Position numbers and translations under genes: made by a program. Below are positions 59,321 to 64,000 of a stretch of DNA of 64,000 nt, piece by piece. The notes under the pieces are model-generated. The model had not been told where the DNA came from. It did no database searches and saw only the letters and a program-made list of their open reading frames with translations. The first letter of the stretch is position 1. Every line of letters begins with the position of its first letter. The DNA is taken from the NCBI GenBank assembly GCA_013396655.1, contig WBMV01001092.1:111548-175547 (forward strand), in the 5' to 3' direction. Source of the stretch: Campylorhamphus procurvoides (Eukaryota; Chordata; Aves; Passeriformes; Dendrocolaptidae).

Positions 59321-62300
59321 TTTTCATGTTGTTTAGATTTGAAATTGCTTAAGGTATGGCAAAATGCTTCCACTTTTTCGGTGATATGTTTCCTCCTCTC
59401 TGGTTCCATGTGCAGAGCATGTGTTTTTTCCTAACAGTGCCACTTTTGAATATCTGTGGTGTTGCCCACTGAAATACTTGCAATATTTATTTTACTTAAC
59501 AGAAAGCATATAGTCCTTTGTGAAAATCCAGCACTTAGGTAAACTGAACACCCAAAATCACTGGTAAGGGAGGTAGGAAAGGAGGGGAGGAGTGGTAATT
59601 CACACCTCTAGCTTTCATAAATGTCATCTGCTCAAGTATCTTTAAATTCTACAAAGTACTCTAATTATAGAAAGTATAAAGTTTAGTGTTTGGAGTATGT
59701 CCAAAATGTTTGTGGATGCAATACAGTTGAAAATTAAGAGAATGTACTACTGAAAGAAGGGAAATGCTTTACAAAATATTATTAAAGGACTTGCGCTGTT
59801 CAGTCACAAAATGATCTGGGAATCAGCTCAAGGAAAGCCCAATAAAAAGGTGTGATAATTCATGAAGAATGGAGGGAAGGTTTTCACCTTAGCTTCTTTC
59901 TGGCAGTGTTACTTCTATTTACTCCTCTTGGTGAGACAAATGCAGGTGCAACAAGCTGTACTGTTGTATAGATAAGTGATTAAAATGTACTATACTAACT
60001 TTTTTGATGCCACAGATCTGAAATAACTCTCTCTGAACCACTGTGTTGTTTGAAGGCTCTGCATGTGGGTGCCATACTAAAAGGTAGTAGCAGAGCAGAC
60101 AAAATTGCTTTGGCAACTTGAGTCACTTTAGAGGTTGGCCAGTTGTTCCGAAGGTGTTTAAAGGTAGTTATATTCTAACAATGTGCTAAAAAGACATGTC
60201 ATCATTATGGAAAGCTGTGACAACCAGTAAAAAACAAAAGCAGAAGAGTGGTTGAATTTCTCAGCAGAGTAACATGTAATAAAATTTTCTGTGTATTTGG
60301 TAGATTGCTTAGAAAATTCAATGGCATTAAAAGCTACCAGTGGTCATTCGGGGGTTTTTTTGTTGTCTGTGTGGGTCTTGATGTGTAACTGAGATGATCT
60401 ACTTTGAAAATATTTGTAAGTAGTGAAGAATTTCTAGGTAGGTGTGTCTGTGCTGATAAACCAGTGTGGGAAAGGACCTAATTGTAAAGAGTACTTTCTG
60501 AAAGAACTTTGACTTTTAAAGTAACTTCTAGATAGTACTGTTCAGCCCTCTGCTTCTAGTACCACTCTCTGCTTTGAGAAGTAGAGGCCTATGGTTTCAT
60601 CCTTAGTCAACAACTGCACTAGTAAAAGAGCCCACCTTGGAAAAGTACTGCTTAAAAGTTCTAACAACCTCAGACTTCCTTTCTGACAGAAGGCAAAGAT
60701 TGGATGTTTCTGCATTTAGTCAAAGGTGTGGCATTGTTCTTGGTACCTTCAGCTGGGTTATACTGAATGAAAATGCACAAAAAATTAGTTTTCAAGTCTT
60801 AGTATTAATTATTCAAACAATGTGAAACCGAAGCAGAGATGCGTTAGGCATTTTAATCTGTGCTGACAACCCCTCAGTGAAACTTTCTCTAGTCTTTTAA
60901 GATCTTACTTGGCTTGATTTTATGCTATATCTAAATCTAGATCCTTCAATTGCCAGTAGAAAATTAATTCTGTTTGTGAGCTTGCAACTCAAGTTGTGAC
61001 TTTTTTACCCTTTGTGTGACTAGTAATCAAGACTGTAAATTGAAATTTACCTCACAATTTTGAGACCTAGTAGGCTCCACTACCTTAGCAGAATTCGTAT
61101 TTCTGTGCAGGGCTACACACAGAATGGATAGAGTATGCAAAATGTATTCAAAAGTCATTTCCATTTGACTGAGTTTAGCCACAGATTTATTGTATTTCAA
61201 CTTGAAATGTATTCTTCTACTAAGTTAAATTAGAATCATAATCCAACACAGATTTACAGAAAATAACTGCTTTAATACTGATTGCCAGAGGAAAAAGTTT
61301 AGATATTTGCTGTTGCACCACACTTGAACTTTTCCTGTTCTAGTAACACTTTACTTTAGTGGATTCTGAGTTTTTATGATGCCTGGGACTATATGTCAGG
61401 TACTGCTCTTAGTGTAACTTGGTAAATTAGATGTCTTTGACTAAATCCTTGTCTGCTACTTTTGCCCCAGGTTCCAGTCCAGTGCCATGTGACTTAAATC
61501 TAAATACTAGAAAGTAATTTCATTTTTCCATGTGTGAAAATAATTATCTGACTGTATTGGTTCAGCATTGCAAGTGAAGTGTTTGACATGCTATAAAAGA
61601 TTTACTGTCTTTTTTTTTTCCCTTTGTCCTTTTCCCAGTGATCAATTTTACTTCTTTATTACTGTCTTGGATCTCGGAATTCTTGCTCCTGGTGGTCTTG
61701 CTGCATGAGATCCTGTCTCTAGGAATGTGTGCCTTCGCTTTCAGTCTCCCTGACACTTCATCTTGCCTGTCCTATTAAAAAGTGTTATAGTCCTCTCTAT
61801 GGCTTCAGATATTGTGTGATTGAACAGCTCCTTTCCTTGAGAGCAAAATATTTTGGGACTATATCTATTTACTCAGTTCAGCTTGTAGCAAACTTGAAAA
61901 TGGAGTTTTTCCTGCTGATTTATGGCTGTATGCAGTATTAGGTCTTATGCAATGCAGCAGAGTACCCATAAAGGATGCTTCAGCCCTTCAGACCTCCCAG
62001 CTGGCTGGTCAAGGGAGACAGACATCTATGCATGGTCTCTGCTGTCACCAGAGTGTATTGTACTTATAAGAAAAAAGTCCACATATCTCTTAACTTTTCT
62101 GAACTGCTGTTGTAATTTGAGAATAACTATTTTCAGGCACTATTTGTGACAAAAGCTGAATTCCTTGTCAAGTATGATAGTTGAAACAGAGCAGTTGTAT
62201 TTCTGTCTTTTGTTTGACTAAACTGGCTCTTTTAAAACCAGACTTCTGCTACTGATGTGACTGCTCCTATTAAGTATAAAAACTGAAGCAGCCTGACTTT

Positions 62301-64000
62301 AATCCCACAACTAACAAAGTTCTTTCCTGCTTTGATGTGAATTGAGAGGAAGGAGAGAAATGGCTATGGTCAAAAGAAATGCCTTTGTATTAGCTTTAGA
62401 ATCCAGATTGATGGATAGCATCAGTTGTAGATTGGTTTATTGAAGTAGCCTAAGCAAATGAACAAAAGGCTTAAGATGGCCAGAGGAAGATACACACCGT
62501 TTCACAGTACAATGCTTACTTACTAATGCTTGTGGTGACTCAATGTGATGCTTGCTGTCAGCTGGATATGTTTCTTGTGGCCAGGAATATTGCTCAAGCC
62601 TTGGATTTGTAACAAAAACCCAAATACTGGGCAAGGCAAAAGGTTCACCTGTTCAGATGTATTTTGTGGTGGCTCTTCAAAGAGTTTTAAATCTAACTGC
62701 TAAAAAAAATTGGTTTAGGACTCTCTTCCCTAGGATTTCCATTCTTTTTGTGTTCTTGGCTAATTTATTTCTCACTAATAAATCCTAGTTAGGGCTTTAT
62801 TAACAAGAAAATACCTAATGCATGTGTAAGATGGAGAATAGGTTTTATTTTGTTCCATATTTTTCTCTTACCTTTCATCTCTGGCATCTTGGGACAGCGT
62901 TAATTAATTTTTGATTCAATATGGAAATGGTTGAGATTCAGTGTTGCGTAATTTTTTTCTCCCCTTTCATTTTGTGTAAAGGCATGAGGGATGTGCAGTG
63001 TGTGTTCATGTTTAACTCTGAGCAATTTTCAAAGTGGAAAATGGGTAACTTATCAACATCAGCTATCTTTCTTATAGCTGGAAAAAATGAGGATGATACA
63101 GCATTGCAAATGGTTCCATCACCTTACTTTCAGGTGATACATGACACAGAGTAAACAACAAAAAAGCTCCTCAGTTTCAGATGTGTCCTAATAGCAGGAA
63201 AGAATCTGGTTAATCTGGATATTGATGCTACTTAGCTGATTTTGGTAGATTGAAGTAGGTTTTCCCAAAGCCAGTTTCAAGACAAAGTGAGAGATTTAGA
63301 CTTGTCACTTTCAAATGTGTTACTATGTAATCACACCCAAGTTTCACCATCTGCTTAACTGGATCTAAATAGCTTTATTAAATTAAATTAAATAGCTGCA
63401 TAGCTGTGCCCTAGTCCATCAAAAGATTCATCTAGAAAGCCAAATGAATTTCTAGTGTCACTGCTCAGGCTCGAGTGCATGATTTGCACAGCGAGTGTAA
63501 TTAACCTCATGGATATCTATGTGAAATAAAATGCCCAGTGGATATTTGTATCTAAAAACATTGATTATACAGTAAGTAGTTTGAGTTACTGTATTGGGAA
63601 ATAATTCAATCATTTTGAATTAACTAAGAAAATATGTTCTTTTCAAGAGGACTGAGGGAGGGGGGTAGAAGAAGCTGCTCTCAAGACACAAAGTGGCACT
63701 GTAAAGCAGAAAACAACATCAGCTACCCAGCAAGTAGTGACTTTGTCTTCTCTTGTGATGGAAGCTTCAACTTTCAGGTAAGTCTTTTGCAAAAAGATAA
63801 AGGAGCTTACCTGAAGTCCATTNCAGATAGAATTTTCATTTGAATACATATAATTCATGTCTTCCATTTCTTGAGAAGATATTTGGTAAAGAGGAAAAAG
63901 AAAAAAAAAAACCAACACTTAGGTAGTATGCAAGTAAACTTGAATCTGAAGTGACCACGTTAAGGACTATACTTAACTGCAGTTTATTTGGAAGCTCACT
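59321..64000. other. Presumed intergenic sequence downstream of NECTIN3
   Basis: AT-rich, with no open frame carrying recognisable domains and no repeat family I can name. In mammals CD96 lies next on this side, but nothing here reads as CD96. One weak exon-like segment with a strong donor ends at 63777 (see findings). There is an undetermined base (N) at 63823. Confidence 0.6.

Noticed and set aside
61562..62149. Overlapping 64- to 75-codon open frames downstream of NECTIN3
   Set aside because: No domain, no splice support and both strands open to similar extent; treated as chance frames in possibly old repeat-derived DNA.
1..64000. CRISPR arrays, bacterial operons, prophage, tRNA or rRNA genes
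   Set aside because: None was seen; the sequence has vertebrate gene structure, intron signals and avian-type transposons throughout.

Overview
The window is vertebrate nuclear DNA, most likely from a bird. It carries almost all of one large plus-strand gene, NECTIN3 (nectin-3, PVRL3), an Ig-superfamily adhesion receptor of adherens junctions and synapses. The bird assignment rests on CR1-type LINE remnants, including 3' ends with the ATTCTATGATTCT motif, on an LTR family I recognise from avian genomes, and on the absence of mammalian SINEs. There are no bacterial features, no CRISPR array and no recognisable tRNA or rRNA gene.

Layout. Positions 1-134 hold the 3' part of exon 1 (end of the signal peptide) inside a CpG-rich, minisatellite-bearing island of about 1.1 kb. 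Intron 1 runs to 21383. Exons 2 (21384-21722), 3 (28968-29264), 4 (30970-31087) and 5 (33793-33944) encode three Ig domains: V-set, then two further Ig domains, with the third split across exons 4 and 5. Two alternative 3' modules follow, and both can be joined to exon 5 in the same phase. The first is a single terminal exon (41464-42047) encoding stalk, transmembrane helix and a long cytoplasmic tail ending in EWYV, followed by a 3'UTR of about 2.2 kb. The second is a four-exon set (47264-47402, 48733-48814, 55722-55784, 56279-56455) encoding a different juxtamembrane segment, transmembrane helix and tail ending in EHYV. Its 3'UTR runs to about 57.3 kb or 59.3 kb. The rest, to 64000, is non-coding as far as I can see.

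Repeats. There are CR1 remnants at about 7.72, 8.46-9.30, 22.18-22.34 and 54.48-55.30 kb; the last is antisense and includes reverse-transcriptase-derived sequence. Two copies of one endogenous LTR family lie in opposite orientation at about 45.2-45.8 and 55.31-55.56 kb, one on each side of alternative exons 7 and 8. A decayed, frameshifted coding-like stretch lies antisense in intron 1 at about 13.9-14.6 kb.

How it works together. This is one gene with an alternative-last-exon switch. The ectodomain is shared, while the membrane anchor and cytoplasmic tail are exchanged, and both tails keep an afadin-type PDZ ligand (E/A-X-Y-V). Possible truncated forms through intronic polyadenylation after exon 5 (secreted) and after exon 9 (tail lacking the PDZ ligand) can be read from the sequence but are unproven. 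I found no wholly new biological system here.
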